56,046 bases of DNA from an uncultured Oscillospiraceae bacterium (GTDB lineage: Bacteria > Bacillota > Clostridia > Oscillospirales > Acutalibacteraceae). The notes beneath the pieces were generated by a model. It did not search any database. It saw only the letters and a list, made by a program, of their open reading frames with translations, and was not told the DNA's origin. Position numbers and translations under genes: made by a program. The stretch lies in contig URCA01000024.1 in the NCBI GenBank assembly GCA_900546265.1, forward strand, positions 1 through 56,046, written 5' to 3'. Shown here one piece after another: positions 1 through 7,890 of the stretch (within the stretch, counting starts at the first letter, position 1; each line of letters begins with the position of its first letter).

Positions 1-24
1 TTGACGCTTTCGCTTTTTCTTACT

Positions 25-43
25 CCACCGGCTTAGCCGGTGG
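25..43. other. Short perfect hairpin at window edge
   Basis: An 8-bp perfect stem (CCACCGGC / GCCGGTGG) with a 3-nt loop. It has no T-tract. The gene it belongs to lies outside the window, so its role cannot be read. Confidence 0.4.
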
Positions 44-60
44 TTGCCTGGCTAACAGTA

Positions 61-101
61 AAAAACCCGGCCCGCATCGTCAAGATACGGGCCGGGTTTT
101 T
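61..101 (-). terminator. Intrinsic terminator of the sugar-isomerase gene
   Basis: A 14-bp GC-rich stem flanked by A5 and T5, so it can work in both directions. It starts 8 nt past the stop codon of the leftward isomerase gene, whose transcript it most likely ends. Confidence 0.85.
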
Positions 102-108
102 CGTCTCT

Positions 109-837
109 CTATGCCAGGGTCAGCGCCTGCATGTAGGCCGCGTCCACCCGGATGCTCTCCTCCGGCGGCATGGTGTACTGTTCCTGCTCCACAATGAGCT
201 CCCGCGTCCCCTGGGCCAGCCCTGCCCGGGCCAGCGCCGCGAAGTCGAGACATCCCCGCCCCAGCTCCACGTTGGCGTTTTCCGCGCCGAACTCCTTAAA
301 ATGGAGCAGCGGCACCCGCCCGGCATAGGTCTGAATAAAGGCCAGCGAATCCACCCCCGCATAGGCCGCCCAGAACACGTCCAGCTCGGCCCCTAGCTTG
401 CTGGTGTTATGCAGCAGCACGTCAAACAGGGTTTCGCCGTTTCCCGCGTCCGCGAACTCGTGGGCATGGTTGTGGTAGGCGAAGGGAATCCCCTCTGCCC
501 CGAACCGCTCGGCGCAGGCTTCCAGGAATTCCGCCTGGGCCAGCGCCTGATCCCGGTCGTTCATCTCACAGCCCGGACAGGCGGCGGAGGTGATCCCCGC
601 CTCCAGGCAGTACCGCACGCAGCCGTCCAAATCGTCCCGCAGCGCGTCGTAGGCGACGTGGGAACCGGTGCCTCGCAGCCCCAGGGAGGCCAGCAGCCGG
701 CGCATCTCGGGACCGGCTATGCCGTCGTAGCCGGCAAACTCCACCCCGGTATAGCCGGCCTGTGCCGCGATTTCCATCCGCTGGCGCAGGGTCGGCACCT
801 CCCGCAGGGAATAAAGCTGTAGGCTGAAATCTTTCAT
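109..837 (-). CDS. Sugar phosphate isomerase/epimerase (xylose isomerase-like TIM barrel)
   Basis: A 242-residue cytosolic protein of the AP-endonuclease-2/xylose-isomerase-like superfamily. These are metal-dependent TIM barrels that isomerise or epimerise sugars and keto-sugars. Likely metal and catalytic residues sit in YHNHAHEF (about residue 120), ELDVFW (about 152), LLHFKEF (about 177) and ELIVEQEQY near the C-terminus. It lies downstream of a Gfo/Idh/MocA oxidoreductase on the same strand, separated by 146 nt that hold a 15-bp perfect hairpin, so the two probably form one operon with possible differential expression. Such pairs commonly handle inositol or 3-keto-glycoside intermediates. 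The exact substrate is not visible. Confidence 0.85.
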   Translation of the reverse strand: MKDFSLQLYSLREVPTLRQRMEIAAQAGYTGVEFAGYDGIAGPEMRRLLASLGLRGTGSHVAYDALRDDLDGCVRYCLEAGITSAACPGCEMNDRDQALAQAEFLEACAERFGAEGIPFAYHNHAHEFADAGNGETLFDVLLHNTSKLGAELDVFWAAYAGVDSLAFIQTYAGRVPLLHFKEFGAENANVELGRGCLDFAALARAGLAQGTRELIVEQEQYTMPPEESIRVDAAYMQALTLA

Positions 838-921
838 CGTAATGACTCATCCTTTCGCAGGAATGTCTGGTTTGCAAAGCAAATTCACGCCGGGCTTCTG
901 GCGCGAAAGGACAAAATTCCC

Positions 922-955
922 GTTTGAAAGAAAGGCGAATGCCTTTCTTTCAAAC
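922..955. other. 15-bp perfect inverted repeat between two operon genes
   Basis: GTTTGAAAGAAAGGC, a GAAT loop, then its exact complement. It lies in the gap between the Gfo/Idh gene and the isomerase gene and lacks a T-tract. It could stabilise or process the mRNA, or act as a weak attenuator. Confidence 0.6.
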
Positions 956-983
956 TAGGACGCCTTCCTTTCTGCAGAGGTTT

Positions 984-2069
984 TTACTCGAAATACACAG
1001 CCTTGCCGGTCTTGGCGGAGGTATAGATGGCCTCCAGAATCTGGGTGACCACCAGCGCCTGCTCCGGCAGCACCAACGGTGTCTTGTCGTTCAGCACGGC
1101 GTTCAGCCACTGCGCGCATTCCACCTCGGCCGGATCGCCGGAGGACGCGCCGTCGAAGAAGGCGACCCCGCCGCCGCTCAGGTCGGGCTTCTGCACGCAC
1201 TGCTTGCCCCATTCCACCTTGTTGAAACGCAGGCCGTCGGCCATGTCCGCGCCGCCCAGGGTGCCGCACAGGGTGGTCTGCGCCTCCCGCACGTCCAGGG
1301 TGTTGAGCGCCCAGCTGGATTCCAGAATGATGGTGGCGCCGTTCTCCATGGTCACGAAGCCGAAGGCGGAATCCTCCACCGTAAACTCCTTGGGATCCCA
1401 GTCGCCCCACGCGTTGCCCGTCTCGGTCTGGTTGCCCAGCTTCTTGAAGGTGGAGCCCAGCACCGCCTTGGGCTTGTAGTTGTCCATCATCCACAGGGTC
1501 AGGTCGAGGGCGTGGGTGCCGATGTCGATGAGGGGGCCGCCGCCCTGCTCGTACTCGTTGAGGAACACACCCCAGGTCGGGACGGCGCGCCGGCGGATGG
1601 CGTGGGCCTTGGCGAAATAGATGTCACCGAGCGCCCCGGCGTCCACCGCTTTTTTCATCAGCAGGCTGTCCGGACGGCAGCGGTTCTGATACCCGATGGT
1701 CAGCTTTTTGCCGGTCTTACGGGCGGCGTCCAGCATTTTCTGGGCGTCGGCGGCGGTCTTGGCCATGGGCTTCTCGCACATCACATGCTTGCCCGCCTCC
1801 AGCGCGGCCACCGTGATTTCACAGTGGGAGCGGTTGGGGGTGCAGACATGCACCACGTCGATGCTGCCGTCCTCAAGCAGCTCCCGATAGTTCTCGTACA
1901 CCTTGGCCCCCGGCGCGCCAAATTCCTTGGCCGCCTTTTCGGCCCGCTCCACGACGATGTCGCAGAACGCCACCATGTCGGCCTTGTCCGCCTGCGACCG
2001 CAGGGCGGGCATGTGCTTGCCGTTGGCGATGCCGCCGCAGCCGATGATGCCTACGCGAAGTTTTTCCAT
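984..2069 (-). CDS. Gfo/Idh/MocA family NAD(P)-dependent oxidoreductase
   Basis: A 361-residue sugar or cyclitol dehydrogenase. The N-terminal Rossmann fold shows GIIGCGGIANGKH (from residue 7), and the family EKP motif appears in MCEKPMAKTAADAQ (about residue 95). The C-terminal Gfo/Idh fold carries the D/H pair in IDIGTHALDL (about 181). I chose the ATG at 2069 because AGGAGGT lies 7 nt upstream; an in-frame extension of 30 codons has no homology-like start. It is transcribed with the downstream isomerase, which suggests a two-step oxidation/isomerisation of a sugar. Substrate unknown. Confidence 0.9.
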   Translation of the reverse strand: MEKLRVGIIGCGGIANGKHMPALRSQADKADMVAFCDIVVERAEKAAKEFGAPGAKVYENYRELLEDGSIDVVHVCTPNRSHCEITVAALEAGKHVMCEKPMAKTAADAQKMLDAARKTGKKLTIGYQNRCRPDSLLMKKAVDAGALGDIYFAKAHAIRRRAVPTWGVFLNEYEQGGGPLIDIGTHALDLTLWMMDNYKPKAVLGSTFKKLGNQTETGNAWGDWDPKEFTVEDSAFGFVTMENGATIILESSWALNTLDVREAQTTLCGTLGGADMADGLRFNKVEWGKQCVQKPDLSGGGVAFFDGASSGDPAEVECAQWLNAVLNDKTPLVLPEQALVVTQILEAIYTSAKTGKAVYFE

Positions 2070-2105
2070 GTAAAGTACCTCCTTTAATATGAATCTGCTG
2101 TCTTC

Positions 2106-2134
2106 ATAGTATCGGATCTGGCGGACAAGAGCAA
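2106..2134 (-). promoter_or_regulatory. Sigma-A type promoter for the Gfo/Idh operon
   Basis: On the minus strand TTGCTC, a 17-nt spacer and TACTAT, ending about 37 nt before the start codon. Confidence 0.6.
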
Positions 2135-2172
2135 CAGCTATTTTTAGGTCTTCATACAACTATTTTCCTAAT

Positions 2173-2243
2173 AAAAAACCGCCTGCTCGGCAGACGGTAA
2201 AAAAGGGCAGTAAAAACCCCGCCTGCGGCGGCGGGGTTTTTAC
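2173..2243. terminator. Two adjacent hairpins, the second a strong bidirectional terminator
   Basis: A small stem (2178-2198) flanked by A-runs is followed by a 13-bp perfect stem (2210-2222 with 2231-2243) whose arms begin with GTAAAAA and end with TTTTTAC. They insulate the leftward Gfo/Idh promoter from the rightward lexA region. No gene lies between 2070 and 2548. Confidence 0.7.
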
Positions 2244-2276
2244 TAAGTTAGAGGGGTGTTTTGAGGAGGGTAGAAC

Positions 2277-2330
2277 GTACTCATTTTGGATGAGGCAAGA
2301 GCGGTGCGGCTCCGTCTTGCTTCTGAGTAC
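2277..2330. other. 54-nt imperfect long hairpin upstream of lexA
   Basis: The outer stem GTACTCA/TGAGTAC encloses an inner stem GCAAGA/TCTTGC. No T-tract and no ORF. It may be part of a small RNA or a repeat; I do not recognise it. Confidence 0.4.
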
Positions 2331-2444
2331 ATTGTTATTATAGTTTTATTTGCGTAACTTTGTGTGAATTGACTATGAATAAACTGTAAGCTTTTTTTGA
2401 GAGTCGTGTGAAGATCCTGTGAACTGTCCGGACTGCGGAAAATT

Positions 2445-2458
2445 CAAACATTTGTTTG
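2445..2458. promoter_or_regulatory. LexA (SOS) operator 1
   Basis: CAAACATTTGTTTG, a perfect CAAACA-N2-TGTTTG dyad close to the Gram-positive SOS box (CGAAC-N4-GTTYG). It overlaps the -35 element of the lexA promoter by three bases (TTG of TTGCAA). Confidence 0.7.
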
Positions 2459-2484
2459 CAATTGTCGAACACATGTGCTATACT
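2456..2484 (+). promoter_or_regulatory. lexA promoter
   Basis: TTGCAA (2456-2461), a 17-nt spacer and TATACT (2479-2484). Both candidate LexA boxes overlap it, which fits autorepression. Confidence 0.8.
2466..2479. promoter_or_regulatory. LexA (SOS) operator 2
   Basis: CGAACACATGTGCT matches the Gram-positive SOS consensus CGAACRNRYGTTYC at 12 of 14 positions. It lies in the spacer between the -35 and -10 of the lexA promoter, touching the first base of the -10. Confidence 0.7.
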
Positions 2485-2548
2485 GGCAGTAAAGAATCCG
2501 CGGGATCCCCCCGTATAGAACCGGTAGATGAAAGGATGGCGCCTATCC

Positions 2549-3133
2549 ATGAAACCACTCAATGAGAAGCAGCAGAAAATCCTGACCTTTCTGAAGGAAC
2601 GGGCCCAGGACGGCCTGCCCCCCACCGTGCGCGAAATCTGCGCCGCCGCTGGTATCAAGTCCACCTCCACCGTCCACGCGTATCTGAAGGTGCTCGAGGA
2701 TGAGGGATATATTTCCCGTAAAAGCGGCCTCAACCGCGCCATCCGCCTGCCGGGGGAGAGCGTGGCCCGCGTGCCCCTGCTCGGCAAGGTGACCGCCGGC
2801 GTGCCCATCCTGGCCGTGGAAGAGGTGGAGGATTACGTCCCCTATTCGGGCGGCGGGTATAATCCGGGGGATCTGTTTGCTCTGCGGGTGTCGGGCACCA
2901 GCATGATCAAGGCGGGGATTTTCGATCGGGACGTGGTGATTGTCAAGAAAACCCCGGTGGCGGAAAACGGCGACATCGTCGTCGCCCTGGTGGGGGACGA
3001 GGCCACGGTCAAGCGCATTTTCGTGGAAAAGGATCACATCCGCCTCCAGCCGGAAAACGACGAGTTCGAGCCGATTATCGTCAAGGAGGCCGTGGTGCTC
3101 GGCAAGGTCGTTTCCCTGCTGCGGTATTTCTGA
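2549..3133 (+). CDS. lexA: LexA repressor, SOS regulator
   Basis: A 194-residue repressor. The N-terminal winged helix (residues 1-65) includes PTVREICAAAGIKSTSTVH, the DNA-recognition helix region. The C-terminal S24 self-cleavage domain shows SGTSMIKAGIFD with the catalytic Ser in the SM motif (about residue 118) and the catalytic Lys in EATVKRIF (about 156). The cleavage site is the AG in GKVTAGVPI (about 82-83). The ATG at 2549 gives the canonical MKPLNEKQQ start with AAAGGA upstream; an ATG 7 codons earlier has no good ribosome binding site. The gene has two SOS boxes in its promoter and is translationally coupled (TGATG) to the DUF523 gene. Confidence 0.97.
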   Translation: MKPLNEKQQKILTFLKERAQDGLPPTVREICAAAGIKSTSTVHAYLKVLEDEGYISRKSGLNRAIRLPGESVARVPLLGKVTAGVPILAVEEVEDYVPYSGGGYNPGDLFALRVSGTSMIKAGIFDRDVVIVKKTPVAENGDIVVALVGDEATVKRIFVEKDHIRLQPENDEFEPIIVKEAVVLGKVVSLLRYF

Positions 3134-3585
3134 TGGAGACGAAGCTGCGCCCGGAGTTCGTCGTCAGCGCCTGCCTATGCGGCGAGAGGGTGCGGTATGA
3201 CGGCGGCGGGTTCAATATCCCCGGCCTGCGCCTCCTGGCGGAGAGCGGCCGGGCCGTTCCGGTTTGTCCCGAATGCCTGGGCGGCCTGCCCACGCCCCGC
3301 TGCCCGGCGGAAATCCGGGCGGGTCGGGTGCTGAACCGGGAGGGTGTGGACGTGACCGCTGCCTATGAGGCGGGGGCGCGTCAGGTATTGGAGCTGTGCC
3401 GTCGGCTGGGGATCCGCCGGGCCATCCTTAAGGAGAACAGTCCCTCCTGCGGCTGCCGCCATGTGTACGACGGCACCTTTTCCGGCCATAAAATCCCCGG
3501 CGCCGGCGTCGCCGCCCGCCTCCTGATGGACAATGGCGTTGAGGTGCTGACCGAGGACGACTGGCAAAAGATGAGTTCCGAATAA
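3133..3585 (+). CDS. DUF523 family protein
   Basis: A 150-residue protein with the DUF523 hallmarks: an N-terminal SACLCGERVRYDGG, then VPVCPECLGGLPTPR with paired cysteines, then ILKENSPSCGC and YDGTF. The conserved Cys residues suggest metal or Fe-S binding, but the family has no established function. Its ATG overlaps the lexA stop by one base, so it is co-transcribed and should be SOS-responsive. It ends at a terminator that is duplicated 280 bp further on. Confidence 0.9.
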   Translation: METKLRPEFVVSACLCGERVRYDGGGFNIPGLRLLAESGRAVPVCPECLGGLPTPRCPAEIRAGRVLNREGVDVTAAYEAGARQVLELCRRLGIRRAILKENSPSCGCRHVYDGTFSGHKIPGAGVAARLLMDNGVEVLTEDDWQKMSSE

Positions 3586-3612
3586 AAACAGCGGCCGAAA
3601 AGGCCGCTGTTT
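3586..3612 (+). terminator. Terminator copy 1 of the lexA operon
   Basis: An 11-bp stem, AAACAGCGGCC with its complement around a GAAAA loop, directly after the DUF523 stop. Only three T follow. An exact 27-bp duplicate lies at 3866-3892 with a longer T-tract, so a repeat element appears to be inserted inside the terminator's T-run. Confidence 0.8.
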
Positions 3613-3865
3613 CAGGCCGTCAAAAAAGGAAATCCGCCATTCGGAAGACGAAAAAAGCGGAGGCGGGTTACCGATTTGTGTTTGCGAGGACATGTGCCTC
3701 GCAAACACACCTTATAGGCGAAAACCGGCGGAAACACCCGTGTTTCCGCCGGTTTTCAAGAGCAGGGGTGGGACTGGCGGGGACAGAGGGAGTAAGGCTC
3801 GTATTAACGAGCCGCCGCGATCCGGCGTCCCCGTCCAGCAGCTTGTCGACAACGTCGACAAGCTG
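3613..3865. repeat. Hairpin-rich modular intergenic element between duplicated terminators
   Basis: No gene. It holds three large perfect inverted repeats: 3677-3709 (13-bp arms), 3720-3757 (17-bp arms starting GAAAACCGGCGG) and 3839-3865 (CAGCTTGTCGAC arms). It lies between two identical terminator copies. The last 52 bp (3814-3865) recur inverted at 55875-55926. The architecture matches 15420-15667. Confidence 0.7.
3814..3865 (+). repeat. 52-bp interspersed repeat, copy A
   Basis: The reverse complement of this segment matches 55875-55926 at 48 of 52 positions; three of the four differences are in the loop of the palindrome. It ends in the 12-bp palindrome arms CAGCTTGTCGAC/GTCGACAAGCTG. 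Confidence 0.85.
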
Positions 3866-3894
3866 AAACAGCGGCCGAAAAGGCCGCTGTTTTT
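3866..3894 (+). terminator. Terminator copy 2 (duplicate)
   Basis: Same 27-bp hairpin as 3586-3612 but followed by a five-T tract, so it is probably the original terminator 3' half. Confidence 0.8.
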
Positions 3895-3935
3895 GCGCAA
3901 CGCTCCGGCGGGGCGAAATAGGGACAACCAGGGTC

Positions 3936-3964
3936 TTGACAGACAGAGGGATCCCGTGTATACT
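3936..3964 (+). promoter_or_regulatory. cysK promoter
   Basis: Consensus TTGACA (3936-3941), a 17-nt spacer and TATACT (3959-3964); the start codon lies 44 nt downstream. Confidence 0.85.
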
Positions 3965-4007
3965 ATAAATCATACTAAACCTATATGAATATATGGAGGC
4001 GTTGATG

Positions 4008-4940
4008 ATGTCCCGTGTGTATACCAAAATGACCGATTTGATCGGCCGCACCCCCCTGCTGGAGTTGACCCGCGTGGAAGAGGCCGAGGAGCTCAAAGCG
4101 TCCCTGCTGGTCAAGCTGGAGAGCTTTAACCCGGCGGGTAGCGCCAAGGATCGGATTGCCAAGGCCATGATTGAGGACGCGGAGGCCCGGGGCCTGCTGG
4201 GACCGGGCTCGGTTATCATCGAGCCCACAAGCGGTAATACCGGCATCGGCCTGGCCGCCGTGGCAGCCTCCAAGGGCTACCGGGTGATTCTTACCATGCC
4301 GGAGACCATGAGCGTCGAGCGCCGCAACCTGCTGCGCGCCTACGGGGCGGAGCTGGTGCTGACCGAGGGGGCCAAGGGGATGCCCGGCGCCATCGCCAAG
4401 GCGGAGGAGCTGGCCGCCGAAACACCTGGCTCCTTCCTGCCGGGCCAGTTTGTCAATCCCGCCAATCCCGCAGTGCATAAGGCGACCACCGGCCCGGAAA
4501 TTTGGGAGGATACCGACGGCCGGGTGGATATCTTTGTCGCCGGTGTGGGCACTGGCGGCACCATCAGCGGCGTGGGCGCTTTCCTAAAGGAGAAGAATCC
4601 GGCTGTCCGCGTGGTGGCGGTGGAGCCTGCCGCTTCCCCCGTCCTGTCCGGCGGCGCGGCCGGCCCGCATAAGATTCAGGGCATCGGGGCGGGCTTTGTG
4701 CCTGATACCCTGGACACGGGAATTTACGATGAAGTCCTGACCATCGGGAACGAGGAGGCCTTCGCCGCCGCCCGCCGAGTGGCCCACCTGGAAGGCGTGC
4801 TCGCGGGGATTTCCTCCGGCGCGGCGGTGGCCGCCGCCATTCAGCTGGCTCGCCGGCCGGAGAACGAGGGGAAAACCATCGTCGCCCTCCTGCCCGACAC
4901 CGGGGAGCGGTACCTATCCATGCCGGTGTTCTTCGACTGA
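4008..4940 (+). CDS. cysK: Cysteine synthase (O-acetylserine sulfhydrylase)
   Basis: A 310-residue PLP enzyme that makes cysteine from O-acetylserine and sulfide. The PLP lysine is in NPAGSAKDRIAKAMI (about residue 42), the substrate loop is TSGNTGIGLA (about 68), and the phosphate-binding glycine loop is GTGGTISGVG (about 176). The length is typical. The ATG at 4008 is preferred because GGAGG lies 8 nt upstream and the protein then begins MSRVYTKMTDLIGRTPLLEL; ATG 4005 is also possible. Monocistronic, with its own strong promoter and a terminator shared with the convergent isomerase gene. Confidence 0.95.
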   Translation: MSRVYTKMTDLIGRTPLLELTRVEEAEELKASLLVKLESFNPAGSAKDRIAKAMIEDAEARGLLGPGSVIIEPTSGNTGIGLAAVAASKGYRVILTMPETMSVERRNLLRAYGAELVLTEGAKGMPGAIAKAEELAAETPGSFLPGQFVNPANPAVHKATTGPEIWEDTDGRVDIFVAGVGTGGTISGVGAFLKEKNPAVRVVAVEPAASPVLSGGAAGPHKIQGIGAGFVPDTLDTGIYDEVLTIGNEEAFAAARRVAHLEGVLAGISSGAAVAAAIQLARRPENEGKTIVALLPDTGERYLSMPVFFD

Positions 4941-4951
4941 GCCACCGTGAC

Positions 4952-4986
4952 AAAAAGCCCGGCAGAATTTTCTGCCGGACTTTTTT
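4952..4986. terminator. Bidirectional terminator between cysK and the isomerase gene
   Basis: AAAAAG, an 11-bp stem around CCGGCAGAA/TTCTGCCGG, then CTTTTTT. It serves both convergent genes. Confidence 0.85.
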
Positions 4987-4994
4987 ACGTCCAT

Positions 4995-5858
4995 TTATAG
5001 GCTCTCATACATGGCGGCCAGCCTCTTGGCCGCGTCCGCCAACTGCCGGATGCCCTCGAAAACCGTCTCGCTGGTATAATTGCGCAGGAACTGATCGGCT
5101 TCCAGCGTAAAATACCCGGCATAGCCGATGGCCTTCAGTGCCCGAACCACCCCGTCAAAATCGATTTTCATGGAAAACGGTATTTGATGCGCATCGTGCC
5201 ATTGATCGTTGTCGTGGATATGCAGCGCCTGCAGCTTATCGCCCAAAGCCTGAATCATCTGGACGGCCGACGTATCGGATCCCTTCATTTCGGCATGACC
5301 GATATCGAGGCACGCGACGAAGGCATCGTCGTTCACGGCCTGCAAATGCGCGCAAAAGCTCTCCGGCGTGGCGCAGGCGGCGAAGGAGGAGCAGTCCTTT
5401 TCCGCGTTCCAGTTCCACATGTTTTCGGTGGCGATTTTGACGCCGCACCCTTTGGCAAAGGGCAGCAGCTCCCTGTACATGTCCGCGTTTTCCTCGGGCG
5501 ATTGATCGTTATCCGGATGGATGATGCAGATTTGTCCCCCCGCCTCCGCGGTGCACTCGATGGCCCGCTGAAAATAGGAGCGGATTTCCCGGCAGCTGCT
5601 TGGGAAGGGCGCGTGCGACTGATTGCACACGATGCCGTTGTCCTCTCCCACCCGCCTCAGCTTTCTGGCGAAGGACAGATAGCCGCCGCCCGCCAGCGGG
5701 TGATCGCTTTTCAGAGCCGTCTTGGTCCCCCAATCGTAGCCGCACATTTCGAACATGGAAAAGTCCCAGGCGTCAAAGCCGGCCTTCGCGATGTATTCGA
5801 CGGCCCTTTCTTCGCCTACATGACGAGCGGCGGAACCGATTTCCGTAGAAATTTTCAT
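4995..5858 (-). CDS. Sugar phosphate isomerase/epimerase
   Basis: A 287-residue xylose-isomerase-like TIM barrel. Metal-binding candidates are E142 in IATENMWNW, the D/H pair in CLDIGHAEMKG (about residue 180), HIHDNDQWHDAH (about 212-223) and the Glu in FTLEADQF (about 251). AGGTGA lies about 7 nt before the ATG. It stands alone, with no oxidoreductase partner. The substrate cannot be read from the sequence. It is not closely similar by eye to the two other isomerases in the window, apart from shared family motifs. Confidence 0.85.
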   Translation of the reverse strand: MKISTEIGSAARHVGEERAVEYIAKAGFDAWDFSMFEMCGYDWGTKTALKSDHPLAGGGYLSFARKLRRVGEDNGIVCNQSHAPFPSSCREIRSYFQRAIECTAEAGGQICIIHPDNDQSPEENADMYRELLPFAKGCGVKIATENMWNWNAEKDCSSFAACATPESFCAHLQAVNDDAFVACLDIGHAEMKGSDTSAVQMIQALGDKLQALHIHDNDQWHDAHQIPFSMKIDFDGVVRALKAIGYAGYFTLEADQFLRNYTSETVFEGIRQLADAAKRLAAMYESL

Positions 5859-5996
5859 CCACTATCACCTCACAAAAATTATAGCCCAAATCTTTATAAA
5901 TGACAAGCGGCAATCCGTATGGACACGGGGGAGCGGCCAAAGAGAAAAAACGGTGCGAAAAAATGCAAAATCGCATAGGAAAAGTGCGCCGCCCGG

Positions 5997-6025
5997 TTGA
6001 TTAAAGTGGGAAAAAGAGGTATAAT
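5997..6025 (+). promoter_or_regulatory. prfC promoter
   Basis: TTGATT (5997-6002), a 17-nt spacer and a perfect TATAAT (6020-6025), 36 nt before the start. Confidence 0.8.
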
Positions 6026-6061
6026 ATTTCAGTTATTGCGCTTTTGAGTGGAGGAAAGAAC

Positions 6062-7684
6062 TTGGCTATCAATCCGGAAGAGACGGCGGCCCCCGCGGGC
6101 ACGCCCTTGGAAAGGGAAATCCGGCGGCGGCGCACCTTCGCCATCATTTCCCACCCCGACGCGGGCAAAACCACCCTGACTGAAAAACTGCTGCTCTACG
6201 GCGGGGCCATCCAGACCGCCGGCATGGTCAAAGGCAAAAAATCCATGAAGCACGCGGTTTCCGACTGGATGGAAATCGAGAAGCAGCGCGGTATTTCGGT
6301 GACTTCTTCGGTGATGCAGTTCAATTACAGGGACTTCTGCATCAACATCCTGGACACCCCGGGACACCAGGATTTCTCGGAGGACACCTACCGCACCCTG
6401 ATGGCGGCGGATTCGGCCGTCATGGTCATCGACGCCTCCAAGGGCGTCGAGAGGCAGACTATCAAGCTGTTCAAGGTCTGCCTGCTGCGGGACATCCCGA
6501 TCTTCACCTTCATCAACAAGATGGATCGCGAGGCTCGCAGCCCCTTCGATTTGCTGGACGAGATCGAGACGGTGCTGGGCATCAAGACCTATCCCATGAA
6601 CTGGCCCATCGGCTCGGGCAAGGAGTTCAAGGGGGTGTTTGACCGCCAGCGCAGCCGGATCATCGCCTTCACGGCGAACAACGGCCAGCATGAGGTGGAC
6701 GCCACCGAGGTGGATCTGGCCGACGAGAGCCTCAAAGGGATGCTCGGAGAAAGGCTGTACCAGAACCTGGCCGACGACGTGGAGCTGCTCGACGGCGCGG
6801 GATATGACTTCGACATGGACGCGGTGCGCCACGGGCGGCTGTCTCCGGTGTTTTTCGGCTCGGCCCTGACCAATTTTGGGGTGGAGCCGTTCCTGCAGGA
6901 GTTTTTGCGCATGACCTCCCCGCCTCTGCCCCGCCATTCCAGCGGGGGAGAGGTGGATCCCTTCTCCCCGGCGTTTTCCGCCTTTGTGTTTAAGATCCAG
7001 GCCAACATGAACAAGGCCCACCGGGACCGGGTGGCTTTCATGCGCATTTGCTCCGGCCGGTTCGACAAAAACGCCGACGTGCTGCATGTCCAGGGCGGGC
7101 GGAAAATGAAACTCTCCCAGCCCCAGCAGCTGATGGCCCAGGATCGGGAAATCATCGAGGAGGCTTATGCGGGGGACATCATCGGCGTGTTCGATCCCGG
7201 CGTTTTTTCCATCGGCGATACCCTGTGCGCGCCCGGCAAGGCCTTTACCTTCGAGGGGATCCCCACCTTCGCCCCGGAGCATTTCAGCTTGGTGCGGCAG
7301 GTGGACACCATGAAGCGCAAGCAGTTTATCAAGGGCACCACCCAGATCGCCCAGGAGGGCGCCATCCAAATCTTCCAGGAGATTGGCGGCGGCATGGAGG
7401 AGGTCATCGTGGGGGTGGTGGGCACGCTCCAGTTCGACGTGCTGGAATACCGGCTGAAAAATGAGTACAATGTGGATATCCGCATGGAGGGCCTGCCCTA
7501 TCAGTATATCCGCTGGATCGAGAACGAGGATTTGGATCCCAAGACCCTCAACCTCACCTCCGACACCAAGCGAATCCAGGACGTCCGTGGCCGGTATCTG
7601 CTGTTGTTCACCAACAGCTGGAACATCAACTGGGCCGAGGAGCATAACCCGGATCTCGTCCTGTCCGAGTTTGGACGGAATTAA
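6062..7684 (+). CDS. prfC: Peptide chain release factor 3
   Basis: A 540-residue translational GTPase that removes RF1/RF2 from the ribosome after termination. G-domain motifs: G1 SHPDAGKTTLTEK (about residue 31), G2 around GISVTSS, G3 DTPGHQDF (about 96), G4 NKMDR (about 150). It is longer than EF-G domain pieces and lacks EF-G domain IV, as expected for RF3. The start is TTG 6062 with GGAGG 7 nt upstream; an earlier in-frame TTG at 6044 overlaps that ribosome binding site. Rare start codon use is shared with several neighbours. Confidence 0.95.
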   Translation: MAINPEETAAPAGTPLEREIRRRRTFAIISHPDAGKTTLTEKLLLYGGAIQTAGMVKGKKSMKHAVSDWMEIEKQRGISVTSSVMQFNYRDFCINILDTPGHQDFSEDTYRTLMAADSAVMVIDASKGVERQTIKLFKVCLLRDIPIFTFINKMDREARSPFDLLDEIETVLGIKTYPMNWPIGSGKEFKGVFDRQRSRIIAFTANNGQHEVDATEVDLADESLKGMLGERLYQNLADDVELLDGAGYDFDMDAVRHGRLSPVFFGSALTNFGVEPFLQEFLRMTSPPLPRHSSGGEVDPFSPAFSAFVFKIQANMNKAHRDRVAFMRICSGRFDKNADVLHVQGGRKMKLSQPQQLMAQDREIIEEAYAGDIIGVFDPGVFSIGDTLCAPGKAFTFEGIPTFAPEHFSLVRQVDTMKRKQFIKGTTQIAQEGAIQIFQEIGGGMEEVIVGVVGTLQFDVLEYRLKNEYNVDIRMEGLPYQYIRWIENEDLDPKTLNLTSDTKRIQDVRGRYLLLFTNSWNINWAEEHNPDLVLSEFGRN

Positions 7685-7843
7685 GAGGAACGCTGCCGAA
7701 CCTTCGGAAGGGAAAGAGGGAAATGGAGTGACGGAAGGTTACCCGGTTTCTCTAAAGCGATTGCTTGCGGGGATATCGACGCAAAGGAGGCGCCCCGCCG
7801 ATGGTATTTAGGAGCGAGGATGCCAACCCATAAGATAAATACG

Positions 7844-7890
7844 GCAAGCCCGCAGATTCCATTTCATGAATCTGCGGGCTTGCTTTTTTC
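7844..7890 (+). terminator. Terminator downstream of prfC
   Basis: A 16-bp stem (GCAAGCCCGCAGATTC and complement) with an 8-nt loop and a T6 tract. It sits 160 nt after prfC. The gap 7685-7843 holds no convincing gene; a 27-codon GTG-started ORF there has a weak ribosome site and I do not call it. Confidence 0.85.

Noticed and set aside
3586..3894. CRISPR-like array
   Set aside because: The repeats are different inverted repeats plus one duplicated terminator, not regularly spaced identical repeats with spacers; no cas genes.
6029..7645. 538-codon open frame antisense to prfC
   Set aside because: It is the GC-rich shadow of a clear RF3 gene. The product is a low-complexity His/Gly/Leu mixture with no domain.
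7728..7811. 27-codon GTG-started peptide after prfC
   Set aside because: Weak ribosome site and no hydrophobic or conserved character; it could be chance in the prfC 3' untranslated region.
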